From Triticum aestivum (lineage: Eukaryota; Streptophyta; Magnoliopsida; Poales; Poaceae), in assembly GCF_018294505.1 (NCBI RefSeq), contig NC_057804.1, positions 247,861,099-247,925,098 of the forward strand: 64,000 nucleotides of DNA. Reading direction: 5' to 3'. Below the pieces are notes generated by a model that saw only the letters and a program-made list of their open reading frames with translations, ran no database searches and was not told the origin of the DNA. This document shows, piece after piece, positions 1 through 10,446 of this stretch. Both the position numbers and the translations under genes were made by a program. Each line of letters starts with the position of its first letter. The first letter of the stretch is position 1.

Positions 1-1413
1 CTTGTGCCAATTAACACGCCTCCTGACAAATGCAAAGAACTGGCTGAGCTGTTAGGTTGCACAGTGGGTTCCATGCCGTTCACATATCTGGGGCTGCCCC
101 TAGGCACCACTCGTCCGACCGTGCTGGATCTGGCTCCGCTTGTTTGCAAAGCAGAAAGAAACATTACGGCTGCTATGTCTCTAATGTCGTACGCGGGGAA
201 ACTTGCTCTAATGAATTCGTTGGTAACCTCTCTTATCATGTTCACTATGGGTACCATTTGCATCCCACCAAAAATTATGGCCCAACTAGACAAGATCAGA
301 AGGCATTGCCTATGGCAAAAACGGACCGAAGATGGGACCAAGAGCAATTCTCTTGCGGCTTGGGACATGGTCTGCAGGCCTAAGAAAAATGGTGGACTGG
401 GAGTTGTCAACCTCAAAATACAGAATGACGCTTTGCTGCTTAAGTTTCTCCACAAGTTTTACAACAGGCATGATATCCCTTGGGTACATCTCATTTGGGA
501 TTCCTACTATGGTGACTCCATCCCTCATGCACATGATGCATGTGGCTCCTTCTGGTGGAAAGACTTAACTCAGCTAATGCCCATATATCGCGGCGTCACG
601 CACGTAAAAATTGGGAATGGATCTTCTACGCTCTTTTGGAAAGATAATTGGAGCCAGTCCATATATGCTGATAGTTGCCCGAGAGCCTACTCATATGCTA
701 TCTCTGAAGATGTCTCGGTACAACACATTTTCACGTCCCCCCATCTGCAGGAAAACTTTCATCTCCCGCTTTCTATTCAGGCCCATGATGAGCTGCGATC
801 CATCCAACTTGAAGTGGCCGAAAACACTCTTACGGAGGAACATGACACCTGGCAGTGTATTTGGGGCGGCAATACTTTTCAGACATCATCATACTACAGA
901 TTCTACTTCAGAGATGTAACTGCCCATGAAGCCTTCGGTTGGTTATGGAAAGCAAAGTGTACTCCCAAGCTCAAAACATTCGGGTGGTTCCTGCTGGTTG
1001 ATCGCCTCAACACCAGAAACATGCTCAAGAGGAGGCACTACAACATTGGGACAAACTTCGACTGCCTCCTTTGTGGCCAACATGTTGAAGAAACGGTGGA
1101 ACACCTCTTCTTTCACTGCACATTTAGTCAGGAATGTTGGCTACATCTAGGCTTCAACTGGTCTTTGCAGCATGACAGACTTGACATGATCAAACATCAG
1201 AAGACCGTGCACCCTAGAAAGATGTGGATGGATATTTTTTTGACGTCGGCCTGGAGTCTCTGGAAGGAGAGAAACAACCACCACTTTAGGAAAATTAAGC
1301 CATCAGTTGCTTCCTGGAAACAGAGGTTTAAGTTGGACTTTGACAATCTTAGATATAGAGTGAAACCTTCCAAACAACATATTGTATCTGCCATAGTTGG
1401 GTCCATACAGTAG
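1..1413 (+). CDS. LINE ORF2 C-terminal part (reverse transcriptase end plus zf-RVT zinc domain), truncated by the window edge
   Basis: The frame is open from base 1, so the protein starts left of the window, and it ends at TAG 1411-1413. About 470 residues remain. The first 130 or so look like the end of a non-LTR reverse transcriptase (SYAGKLALMNS, then a WDMVCRPKKNGGLG motif). Near residue 311 begins FGWLWKAKCTPK, typical of the plant zf-RVT domain, followed by C354-x2-C357 and H367-x3-H371-C372. In plant L1-type LINEs this region follows reverse transcriptase and helps the protein bind template RNA for target-primed reverse transcription. No frameshift is seen in this part. It could alternatively be annotated as a host 'reverse transcriptase zinc-binding protein', but the poly(A) tail downstream argues for a LINE. 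Confidence 0.85.
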   Translation, partial: LVPINTPPDKCKELAELLGCTVGSMPFTYLGLPLGTTRPTVLDLAPLVCKAERNITAAMSLMSYAGKLALMNSLVTSLIMFTMGTICIPPKIMAQLDKIRRHCLWQKRTEDGTKSNSLAAWDMVCRPKKNGGLGVVNLKIQNDALLLKFLHKFYNRHDIPWVHLIWDSYYGDSIPHAHDACGSFWWKDLTQLMPIYRGVTHVKIGNGSSTLFWKDNWSQSIYADSCPRAYSYAISEDVSVQHIFTSPHLQENFHLPLSIQAHDELRSIQLEVAENTLTEEHDTWQCIWGGNTFQTSSYYRFYFRDVTAHEAFGWLWKAKCTPKLKTFGWFLLVDRLNTRNMLKRRHYNIGTNFDCLLCGQHVEETVEHLFFHCTFSQECWLHLGFNWSLQHDRLDMIKHQKTVHPRKMWMDIFLTSAWSLWKERNNHHFRKIKPSVASWKQRFKLDFDNLRYRVKPSKQHIVSAIVGSIQ

Positions 1414-1555
1414 GCGTCTTGTAAACTAGGGTGTCCCATGGTGGTGCCTCAACCACCCATGTATGTAAATCACACATGTAATTGTACACCCTGAGGTTTT
1501 AGTAATATATATGCAGTAGGAACCTTTCCTACTGTCTTCACAGTCAAAAAAAAAA
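1..1555 (+). mobile_element. 3' portion of an L1-type LINE with poly(A) tail
   Basis: The ORF2 end is followed by about 130 bases of 3' untranslated sequence and a run of ten A (1546-1555), the usual LINE terminus. Sequence after 1555 belongs to a Gypsy element, so the LINE appears inserted into it. The other target-site copy would lie left of the window, so the duplication cannot be checked. Confidence 0.8.
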
Positions 1556-1866
1556 TCGCCTGGTAGCAGGCTGTGAGGGTGCGAGGAAGAACCTAGGACG
1601 TCGGCCATGCCTTTGTAGAATTTTTCAGTGACGTTCTTGGCGCAGGGGAGGATACCTATTCTCAGCGCCTCTGGATCTATAAATAAGTGTCTTATCGTGA
1701 AGCCGAAAGGAAGGGTGCACGGAAGGACGGCATTAGGCGACACTCCCTCTAGAAATGTGTGCGAACCTCTTGCCTCGAGGAACGGCATTAAACATTGATG
1801 GTCCCACCTCAGTCTCGAGATGTCTTCAAATCCTAGAATCTTGAGACTATCTGGACCCGAGTGCAT
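1556..1866 (-). pseudogene. Unrecognised antisense reading frame in Gypsy element H, cut by the LINE
   Basis: A minus-strand frame beginning with ATG at 1866 stays open down to the LINE junction at 1555, about 103 residues, then runs on only by chance into LINE sequence. I do not recognise the protein. It lies just inside the 3' LTR of a plus-strand Gypsy element and faces away from it, the same relative position as the antisense genes in elements B, F, C and D. This may be the start of another antisense cargo gene, but the evidence is position alone. Confidence 0.3.
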
Positions 1867-1999
1867 TAGAGCGGGTTCCAGATCATGTTCGGCGGAATTG
1901 ACATGGCTTCAAACGGAATAAATGAACTTGTCTCGCAATCCGATGATTTGAAGATTTGAGAAGACGATCCCCAGCATTGGAGGCAAGTTCGGGGGCTAC

Positions 2000-2447
2000 T
2001 GAGGGAGTCACGGACTAAGGGGTCCTCGGGGCGACGGCCCATTGTACATTGGCCGAGCTGGTGGAGCCGTATCTTGGCCGGAGATCTATGAAGCTGTGGT
2101 GTGCCCTCCAAATTAAGGATGGACCTAATCTCTTTCCCTCTTGTTGTAATCTATCTCCGGTAACCCTAACCCTATTGGTGTCTATATAAACCGAGGGTTT
2201 TTAGTCTTTAGTGGTAGAGCTACATTCATCACCTCATAGCCTTAGGGTTTAGCTCATTTTGATCGCGAGGTAGATCTACTCTGTAAACCACGTTATACAT
2301 TCAATACAACAAGAAGGACCTAGGGTTTTACCTCTTCGAGAGGGCCCAAACTTGGGTAAACACTGTTTTCCTCGTCCCTTGTTACCCATCAATCCTAGAT
2401 CCGTAGCTTGGGACCCCTTACCCCGAGGTCTGTCAATTTTGACACCA
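2000..2447 (+). repeat. 3' LTR of Gypsy element H (448 bp)
   Basis: Starts TGAGGGAGTC and ends GACACCA. It contains a TATA-like GTCTATATAAACC near 2195 and is recognisably related to, though diverged from, the LTRs of elements B, F and C, which lie in the opposite orientation. Confidence 0.75.
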
Positions 2448-3011
2448 ATAGGGAGTATATTTCATCATCGAGTCAAGTAACGCAAGGTCACTCTTGTTTG
2501 ATTTAGATTTCACTTATCTATCATCCCTTTGATGTTTATCTGTTTTTTCAACAACCGTCCAAAAAGGGGGAGATCGTTGGTGCAATGATAGGACTTGTGT
2601 GGGACTTGTGTGTTTGCTAGTGCACATAGAGTAGCAGATCCCAGAAGTATCGAGGAGTTTGATGCAAACAACGAAGATAATCTCCCTGCATGGCAGCAAA
2701 GGTTATCACCGAAGATAAAGCTAACAAGAGTGACCCCTAAAAATTGCTGAAGTTCAAGCAATGCGCTCGAGGAGGAATGAAGACGAGATGAACGCGTAGC
2801 ATTTATTTTGTTCTTCTTCTTCTTTCGTTGAGTCATAGGACCACCGTAATATTAAGAGGGGTGTAGCGTTCGAAGCTTTGATTCTCTGATGCTAAACCAA
2901 AATGCTATGGAATTTATGAGAGAAATCTCCTTGAGCTCCGAGCAAATACTTGCCAGCAAGAGACTGTGATCTTCTTTGCTGCGAGATATTTACCTCGGAC
3001 GGAGGAGTTAG
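2448..3011 (+). mobile_element. Copia-type element I, fragment: polypurine tract and start of 3' LTR
   Basis: A polypurine tract AAAAAGGGGGAGAT (2561-2574) is followed by TTGGTGCAATG, the usual arrangement at the 3' LTR of grass Copia elements. About 435 bp of LTR-like sequence follow before element B begins at 3012. The piece left of the tract is the element's 3' untranslated end. No coding sequence is seen. H appears to have landed in its internal part and B in its LTR. Confidence 0.5.
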
Positions 3012-3476
3012 TGTCGGTGTCAAAACCGGCGGATCTCGGGTAGGGGTCCCAAATTGTGCTAAGGTTGATGGCAACAGGAGGCGGGGGACACGATGTTTAC
3101 CTAGGTTCGGGCCCTCTCTATGGAGGTAATACCCTACTTCCTGCTTAATTGATCTTGATGAATATGAGTATTACAAGAGTTGATCTACCACAAGATCGTA
3201 ATGGCTAAAACCCTAAAAGTCTAGCCGGTATGATTAAGATTGCCTCTACGGACTAAGCCCTCCGGTTTATATAGACACCGGCGGGGACTAGGTTTGTAAA
3301 AGTCGGTTACAGAGAAAGTAATCTTCATATCCGGGCGCCAAGCTTGCCTTCCATGCCAAGGAGAGTCCCATCCGGACATGGGAGAGAGCCTTCTGTCTTG
3401 TATCTTCACGGCCCAACAGTCTGCCCACAACACATAGTTCGGTCGTCCGAGGACCCCTTAATCCAGGACTCCCTCA
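3012..3476 (-). repeat. 3' LTR of Gypsy element B (465 bp)
   Basis: Plus-strand ends are TGTCGGTGTC and GACTCCCTCA, i.e. TGAGGGAGTC...GACACCGACA on the element strand. It is clearly related to the LTRs of F and C. Confidence 0.85.
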
Positions 3477-3906
3477 GTAGCACCTGAACCAGGTTTCAAT
3501 GACGAGGTGTCCGGCGTGTGAATTGTCTTCGACATTGCAAGGCGGGTTCCTTCTCCGAATACTCCAAAATAGTCTTTGAACACAAGAACCGTGTCCGGCT
3601 CTGCAAAACAAATTCCGCACACAACCGCAGGGAGTACAATATTTCACGAGTCCAATCTGCTGACAACTTTTTGTAGCGTGACATCACGTCGCCGCCCGAC
3701 CATTATTTCGAACTATTTTGAGCCTACCACTCCATATTTCGAGATGCGGTTTCATTGGCACGTCTTGTCAAAGAAGAGATTGTGTGCCCTTATTGCGGGA
3801 TTCTCATCAATACAGGCATGGGTAATCCCACCGTATCATCTGCACGGCTCTTGGGAATAGGCGAGTTTTTAGGGCGAGTGGGGAGGCGCTTGATATTCAC
3901 TGCCTT

Positions 3907-3913
3907 TATAAAG
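3907..3913 (+). promoter_or_regulatory. TATA box of the antisense gene in element B
   Basis: TATAAAG lies 86 bases before the ATG at 3993. A TATA motif at a matching place precedes the same gene in F (5422) and C (52575). Confidence 0.5.
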
Positions 3914-3992
3914 AGATAAGGATTCACCCCTTTCACCCACGCCTCCAGCGCCCAAGTTATCATCTTTTCCGCCCCAAGAAAGCACTCCAACC

Positions 3993-4510
3993 ATGTCCGG
4001 ATCCGGAGCGCAGGGCAAGTGGATGGTCTCCTCCGTTAAGGAGAAGGACATTGCAAAGCTCCGGGAGGCTGGGTATTTGGCCAAGGAAATCGCCCACCAG
4101 CTTTCGGCCAAGGGACAGATCGTCCCCACCCCGGAGCCCCATGAGAGGGTAGTATTCATCCCCCACTTTGTCCGCGGGTTGGGATTTCCTCTCCACCCGT
4201 TCGTCCGCGGACTCATGTTCTACTATGGGCTGGATTTCCATGATCTGGCCCCCAACTCCTTCCTCAACATCTCGGCATTCATTGTCATGTGCGAGGCCTT
4301 CCTCCGCATCCCACCACACTTTGGATTATGGTTAAAGATCTTCAATGTGAAGCCGAAGGTCGTGGGCAGTCAACACGCGGAGTGCAGAGGTGCCATGGTT
4401 AGCAAGATGCCTGACATCACATGGCCAATAGGTACCTTTGTGGAGATCATCAAAGGGTGGCAGCAGTAGTGGTTCTACATCACAGAGCCGCGCGTCAACA
4501 CCTGGGCCGC
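3993..4510 (+). pseudogene. Antisense Transposase_28-like gene in element B, exon 1 (first part)
   Basis: This start was chosen because MSGSG and the following GKWM are shared with the copies in F (5544) and C (52695). The segment with GERVV-like HERVVFIPHF, then HPFVRGLMFYYGL and NISAFIVMCEAFL, resembles the plant domain Pfam names Transposase_28 ('putative gypsy type transposon'), for which no enzymatic activity is established. TAG at 4467-4469 ends the frame where copy F reads on. Element F is inserted at 4511, and exon 1 resumes at 12376. The gene faces against the retrotransposon. Confidence 0.8.
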
Positions 4511-4992
4511 TGTCGGTGTCAAAACCAGCGAATCTCGGGTAGGGGGTCCCGATCTGTGTGTCTTAGGCTGAAGGTAACAGGAAGCAAGGGACACAATGTT
4601 TACCCAGGTTTGGGCCCTCACGATGGAGGTAAAACCCTACTTCCTGCTTGATTAATATTGACGCTATGAGTAGTAAAAGAGTAGATCTACCACGAGATCG
4701 TAGAGGCTAAACCCTAGAAGCTAGCCTATGATGATTATGATTGTAATTGTGATCGGCCTTCTAAGGACCAACCTCTCCGGTTTATATAGACACCGGAGAG
4801 GGCTAGGGTTTACATGGAGTCAGTTACAAGGAAGGAAATACAATATCGGATCGCCAAGCTTGCTTTCCACGCAAAGGAGAGTCCCATCCGGACACGGGCC
4901 GGAGTCTTGAGTCTTGTATCTTCACGCTCCAATAGTCTGAACGATGTATATAGTCCGGCTGTCCGGATACCCCCTAATCCAGGACTCCCTCA
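4511..4992 (-). repeat. 3' LTR of Gypsy element F (482 bp)
   Basis: Plus-strand ends TGTCGGTG...ACTCCCTCA. The adjacent GTAGCCCCTGAACC (4993 on) is the complement of the polypurine tract. Confidence 0.9.
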
Positions 4993-5421
4993 GTAGCCCC
5001 TGAACCAGGCTTCAATGACGATGAGTCCGGCGCTCAGTCTTGTCTTCGGCATTGCAAGGTGGGTTCCTTCTCCGAATACTCCAAGGTAATCATCGAACAC
5101 ATAGACCGCGTCCGGATCTACAAAATGATCTTCACATACAACCGTAGAGAAAGTGATATTTCACAAACGTAATCTGCTGACCACGCGACATGTAATCACG
5201 GTCCGGTCATTATTCGAACTGTTTTCCCACAACCAGCCATAGTGCACATCGCGAGGCGGTTTCTTCTACACGTTTTGCCATAGCAGAGATTGTGTCCCCT
5301 TATTGCGGGATTCTCATCAATATGGGCATGGATAATCCAACCGCACCGCCAATCGCGGCTAGTGGGGAGCGAGCTGGTTCCACCAGGAAAGTGCGGAGGC
5401 GCAAAAAGCTTTTACCGTCTC

Positions 5422-5428
5422 TATAAAG
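5422..5428 (+). promoter_or_regulatory. TATA box of the antisense gene in element F
   Basis: TATAAAG within CTCTATAAAGAGATAAGG, 122 bases before the ATG at 5544. The surrounding bases (AAAGAGATAAGG) are shared with element B. Confidence 0.55.
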
Positions 5429-5543
5429 AGATAAGGTCTCTTCCTCTTTACACCCGCCTTCTCCTTCCGCAAGCCCATTCCCCTTTGTCTGAGCCCTAAC
5501 GCCCGAGCATTCTTCTTATCCATCGAAGAGAGTTTTTCCAAAG

Positions 5544-8500
5544 ATGTCCGGATCCGGAGCAGGAGGCAAATGGATGGCCTCTACCGTCCAGGAGAAGGAC
5601 ATCAAGAGGCTCCGAGAAGCTGAGTATCTGGCCAAGAAGATCGGCCACCGTCTCCCACCGGCGGGACAGGTCGTCCCTACTCCAGAGCCTCACGAGAGAG
5701 TCGTGTTCCTTCCCCATTTTGTCCATGGGCTCGGGTTTCCCCTTCACCCATTTGTCCGTGGATTCATGTATTATTATGGGATTGATTTTCATGATCTTTC
5801 CCCCAACTCCTTCCTCAATATCTCGACGTTCATCGTCGTGTGCGAGGCTTTTCTCCGGATTTCGCCTCACTTCGGCCTGTGGCTGAAGATTTTCAATGTG
5901 AAGCCCAAGGTGGTGAGTGGTGAGCACGCCGAGTGCGGCGGCGCCATGGTGAGCAAGATTCCCAAGGCCGTTTGGCCGAAGGGTGCCTTCAATGACTCCG
6001 TCAAGGAGTGGCAGCTGCAGTGGTTCTATATCACCGAACCACTCGGCAAAAGTGGGCCGCAGCTCCTGAGTTAAGATCCGGAGCCCCACAGCGGCTCACG
6101 TCCTGGCCCAAGAAGGGCCCGAACTGGTCCTCGTCCGATGAGTTGTCACTGCTCCAGACACGCGTTCAGAGTGTGGTCGACAAGGACGTCAAACTCGTCG
6201 ATGTAGTCGAGGTGATGCTAGTTCGCCTGGTTCTCCTGTGCCAGCGCCGAGCCTGCAATCTGTGGGAGTTCGACCCAACCGAGCACCAAACCCTTCGGGA
6301 GCTCTATGACTCCTCCCACAAGGATATCTGGAGGTGCTCTTTAAGTCCAGCAAATCGTGGCCGTGCTCCGCCGAGGACCGTGGGTATCAATTATCCCATT
6401 CTGCAAGCCCGGTAAGTTACAGCCACGCTCTGTCCATCCATGCTTCAGTTGGCACGCCCTGAGGGAGACATTTTATCGTGTTTCATCGTGACCCCAGGGA
6501 TGGATAAAGAAGGTGGAGCGGATACATTGTCCGGCCCCGCTGCCGAAGGAACCGGCCGGACCTCTTCTGACGAAGATGCTGGTCCCCGCACCTTACGAGG
6601 CGGCAAAGAAAGAGGCCCCCAAGAATGTCAAAAAGACCCCGAGTGGCCTTCGTCACCGCGAGGCTTCGGACGCAAAATCCGAAGATTCTAGCCACGCTCC
6701 TTCTTTTGAAGACGAAGAGGAGGAAGTAGAGGAGGACGAGCCTCACTCTAGAGGTGGGAAGAAAGGCGGTCTTCCTCGTCCCTAGAGGCCGAATCGCCCA
6801 AGAGGGGGAAAAGTTCCCACCCAGAGGCATCCACACGGCTGCCGATAACAGCCCGGAGTGGGATCCCAGGGCCCAACCCCTGGAAAAGTCATAAGTATCC
6901 GAAATCCGAACGCGCATATGCATCCAGGGTCGTTTGGGTACAGTAGCTTTAACTGTCGCCATATTTCGTACAACGCGGCGAGATCTCGTGCCGGACACTC
7001 CTCGTCGGAGGATTCACTGAGCTCAGACGCTTTTGCGAGCGAGACGCCTCCGGAGGCTCCTTCCCCGAAGTCCAGGCGAGACACCGAGGTGTCGTCTCAA
7101 AGAGACCCGGACTAGGGGAGGCATGTCTCTGGAGCCGGACACAAGGGGGCGGCGGCCCCGCGGCGTGTCGACGATGGGGGGATCTCGGGTTTGGACCACA
7201 GCCGGATAAGGTCCTGGAGACCTCTAAGGCTCCAGGGTCGGGCGAGCAGTCGCCTTCGACGGTGGGAGGATTGCCTACCCCGCCGACAACCTCTGTCCAA
7301 GTGGAGCTGCCAGGCGATCTATCGACAGTGTTAAAGAGCGCGTCTATCGTCGATGAGCATCGGACCCTCATGGGTGCGGTGGTTGAAAACATTCAGTCCG
7401 CCGAGAGCGGGCTAAATGAGTCCTGCCTTGGCCTTATAAAGGCTTTTGAGGTATGTTTTCTAAGAAACCTTTGAGGAATCGTCATAATATGAGTAGTAGC
7501 CCCTAATACACTGTCCTGCGAAAGAGAGAGAGCCGGGCAGGGGATCAAATCCTCTGCTTTTGCGGGAGCCTTTGTTAATGATGTATACCCTTTTGTGTGA
7601 AAGAAGGCGTCTGCAGATAAGACGGCCGCTCATAATGCATAAGTGTCCGGACTAAAGCAGAGCCTAGAACGGGCCAAGGAAGAACTTGGCCGTGTGAAGA
7701 AGTAATTGGACGATAAGCAAGGTATGTTGAAACATTGTCTTGAAGTAGGCACGAATGAATAATTGTGCCTATTGAAAACTATTTGTATTGTATGCCCTAG
7801 GAGCGAGTGGCGAATATGAGGCACTACAGAAGGCTGTGGCTGATGCCAACGAGAAGGCTGCCGCCAAACATGCGCTTCGTGAGAAACACGAGGCCAGGGT
7901 CATCACAATTGAGTGAGAGCTCCAGGAGGTTGTGAAGAAAAGCGAGGGCTTGGAGCAGAGTCTAGTAGGTAAAGAATCCGAACTCGCCCAAGCCCTCCAA
8001 GCCGCGGAAGATGTTCGAGAAGAAGCCCGAGCTGCTTTGCGGGACATTCAGGAGGCCCAGAAAGTTGCGGCTGGTAAGGCCTTTTGTATCATGGCCATTT
8101 TTACATGATAGTGGGGAGAACTCTAAGCAACAAGCTGAATTCTTGTTTTTACAGGGGCGTTTGTGGATCTGCCTCGCAGCATATCAGATGCCGCCCAATT
8201 CTACCGGACCGAGGAGAAGAAGTCTGCAGAGAGGAATTTCTGGTCGCAGTATTTGGTGCCGAACTATCCGGTGCCTTTTATCGATCAGCTGAAGCAACTG
8301 GTCGAACTGCACCAGGCAGCCGAACTAGCCATGAAGGACTTGGTTGTCCGGCTGTGGCCCGCGGAGCCAATTCCAAGCAGTTACTTCAGACTTGTGAAGC
8401 AGATTGTGGGCGCCTGTCCTCGGCTTGATGCTATCAAGCGATCAGTCTGTATAGAGGGTGCGCACATGGCGTTTGCCCGTGCAAAAGTGCATTGGGGGAA

Positions 8501-8639
8501 GCTTGACGCGGAGAAGATGATGACTGAGGGGCCGCCGGAGGGTAAGGAGCACCGCAAGCCCAAGCTGCACTATGAAGGTGTACTGAAGGGAGCCCGCCTT
8601 GTGGCGGATAAGTGTACTAAAGACATTATATTTCCCTGA
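5544..8639 (+). pseudogene. Antisense Transposase_28-like gene in element F, six exons, best-preserved copy
   Basis: Inferred exons are 5544-6411, 6498-6890, 6944-7450, 7607-7721, 7801-8073 and 8155-8639. Boundaries were set by GT-AG signals that line up with copies B and C. Exon 1 encodes the Transposase_28-like domain (about residues 40-130: HERVVFLPHF, HPFVRGFMYYYGI) and, after a one-base shift near 6045, a helical segment. Exon 2 is lysine- and glutamate-rich. Exons 4-5 are alanine/glutamate-rich with coiled-coil character. Exon 6 (no internal stop, TGA 8637-8639) encodes a conserved C-terminal region with FWSQYLVPNYPVPF and LWPAEPIPSSYF. Defects are the exon 1 frameshift, a lost donor at 6891 (AT for GT) and stops in exons 3-5. 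Function unknown; coding strand opposite to the retrotransposon. Confidence 0.75.
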
Positions 8640-10446
8640 GGGCATTCGTGCCGTTCTTTGTAATATGGGATAATGGCACTTTTATTATTTATTGCCTGTT
8701 TTGTTTGAACATATGTTCTTCCTGTGCGGCTATTTAGTGCATGTAAATCCTGAGAGTTGGCCAGTCGTTGGCTTCTGCCCCCATGAAAGAAATACGGGGG
8801 TGTTCGGGACATAACTGAACACTCTTTATCCCATGGTTGGGTCCTTTTCAGGAGGTGTTCCTCACCACGAACCAGGCAATCGGACTATAGGGCTTTACCA
8901 CTCTCACTTAGCCATAGGAATTCGAGTATGGTCGGCGCAGCCCCTAGTGTTTGGAAGGCCGAACTAGGGGCTCTATTAGCGCCTGATCGGAAGACCGATC
9001 CGTCGCACTCTGCATTTATAATGGCGTTATGCGGAATGAATCTTTAAGGATTTTACAACCTCTCGAACAGCTGACCAGCTCTCGCTGTATCATGACAGTC
9101 GGTTTTCGGCTTTCTCTACTGAGGTGCTCGTCCGGCAGAACCAGGACACAATCGCTGTAGTTCTCCTAGCGCTACCTTAGCCGATGGAACGAAACGTAAG
9201 GTACCAAAACATGGGAGCGGGCAAACCCAACCAATGACCCAAGACATGATTCAGAGCTGATGCATATAGTGCTATAAGTTTGGGGTGCCGAGCGACTGAA
9301 AAGGTGGTCGGACTTTATTGCCGTACTGTGAAGGCCCCGGCATCATCGGGCGTAACACGAGGCATGGCTGTCGTTTTTGGCAAAGAGGCATTAACGATAA
9401 ATGACGGCCGGCAAGTGTTATTTCAGTCTACGCATTGTGGTAGGATGATATGTCTATGCATATGAGTACGATTTATGATTATGAAAAGAGGTGTTTTTGG
9501 CGGAACCTGTGATGGCCGGACTGGAGAGGGCTTTGAGTGGATCTGAAGTGAATCAGGACTGCCTTCTTTGTGGGGGGGTTCACATGCATGTTCCTGCCCT
9601 TGTGTGTCTAGGCCGATTCCACGTCGCCAATCTTGTTCTGCGTCAAAGTTAGTTTGTAAAGGCAGATGCCTGGAGACACCTGAACGTCCTCTTGTGGCTG
9701 ACCCGAGGGTTCCTGATCGGACCCTGGTTAACCCAGCCGTTATACCGTGAAGTAGCGCGGACTCCTCAGTGGGTGTCCGGATAGTTGGCTGTCATATCAA
9801 AATGTTGATAGGCATGCACGACTCGCTGCTCCGGTGGTCGTATGGTTTCCGCTCAAAGGGCGGGGTTCGGCCTTGCCCGTAGGTGTGATTATATCACATG
9901 GTGTTGGCCTAATAGTTTACCACGTGGAATGTAGTCAACGTGGCTCATCCCATTAGCATATGGTAAATTACCGTATGAGGGGAAGGTGCCGAAGAATTAT
10001 TCTTTGGCGTGGCATTTTTTGGTGCTCCAAAGACAACCGTTAGAGTGGTGGGCCAATAAAACTTGGCCTTTGCGCCTGGCATCTTTTAGAAGATGTTATT
10101 TGTGGTTTCATACCCGCGGGGGCTTCATGTGTTATGGAGCCCCCGAACTACTAGGTCTAGAGGTACTGCAATTGAATTGATGTGGTTGGTATGATCGGTG
10201 GAGATCGGTCGTACTTTTATGCTCTGGGGGGTCTCTGGACTAGACGCCTCCCCTCATTGTTCCCGGCACATGACCAGCCGCTTTGTTTTGAGGATCTGGC
10301 ATTCTCTATTGGTATGCTTTGCGGTCCTTCTAGGAGTACCAGAATTTCACATGGTTGATCGAGTGTGTGGCTCGGGCCGGATAGGCTTGAGCTATTCTTT
10401 GTCCGCTGACCAGACTGGGAGTTATTGGACTTGGCACCAGCTTCCA
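8640..10446. other. Spacer of element F without a supported gene
   Basis: Only short frames without family features are present. Blocks after the antisense stop (for example GAGAGTTGGCCAGTCGTTGG near 8751 and CTTAGCCATAGGAATTC near 8917) recur after the same gene in B (14970 on) and C (55208 on), so this is a shared spacer, perhaps the antisense 3' untranslated region. In C the protease and most of gag follow it; here they are missing. Confidence 0.6.

Larger units (their letters stand above)
1556..2447 (+). mobile_element. Gypsy element H, 3' end (internal tail and 3' LTR)
   Basis: Internal sequence (1556-1999) ends in a purine-rich tract with GGGGGCTAC, immediately followed by an LTR starting TGAGGGAGTC. 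The LTR closes at TTTTGACACCA (2447). The purine tract before the LTR fixes the orientation as plus, with the rest of the element left of the window. The five bases after the LTR (2448-2452, ATAGG) would be one copy of the target-site duplication. Confidence 0.75.

Noticed and set aside
5496..6089. Minus-strand 197-codon frame opposite exon 1 of F's antisense gene (similar ones at 3869-4319 and 52674-53111)
   Set aside because: It shows no gag-pol motif. The plus-strand reading has the conserved domain, TATA box and splice sites in all three copies, so the minus frames are shadows.
3993..8639. Two tandem host transposase genes
   Set aside because: Despite the Pfam name Transposase_28, there is no DDE catalytic triad or terminal repeat of a DNA transposon; both copies sit within paired Gypsy LTRs.
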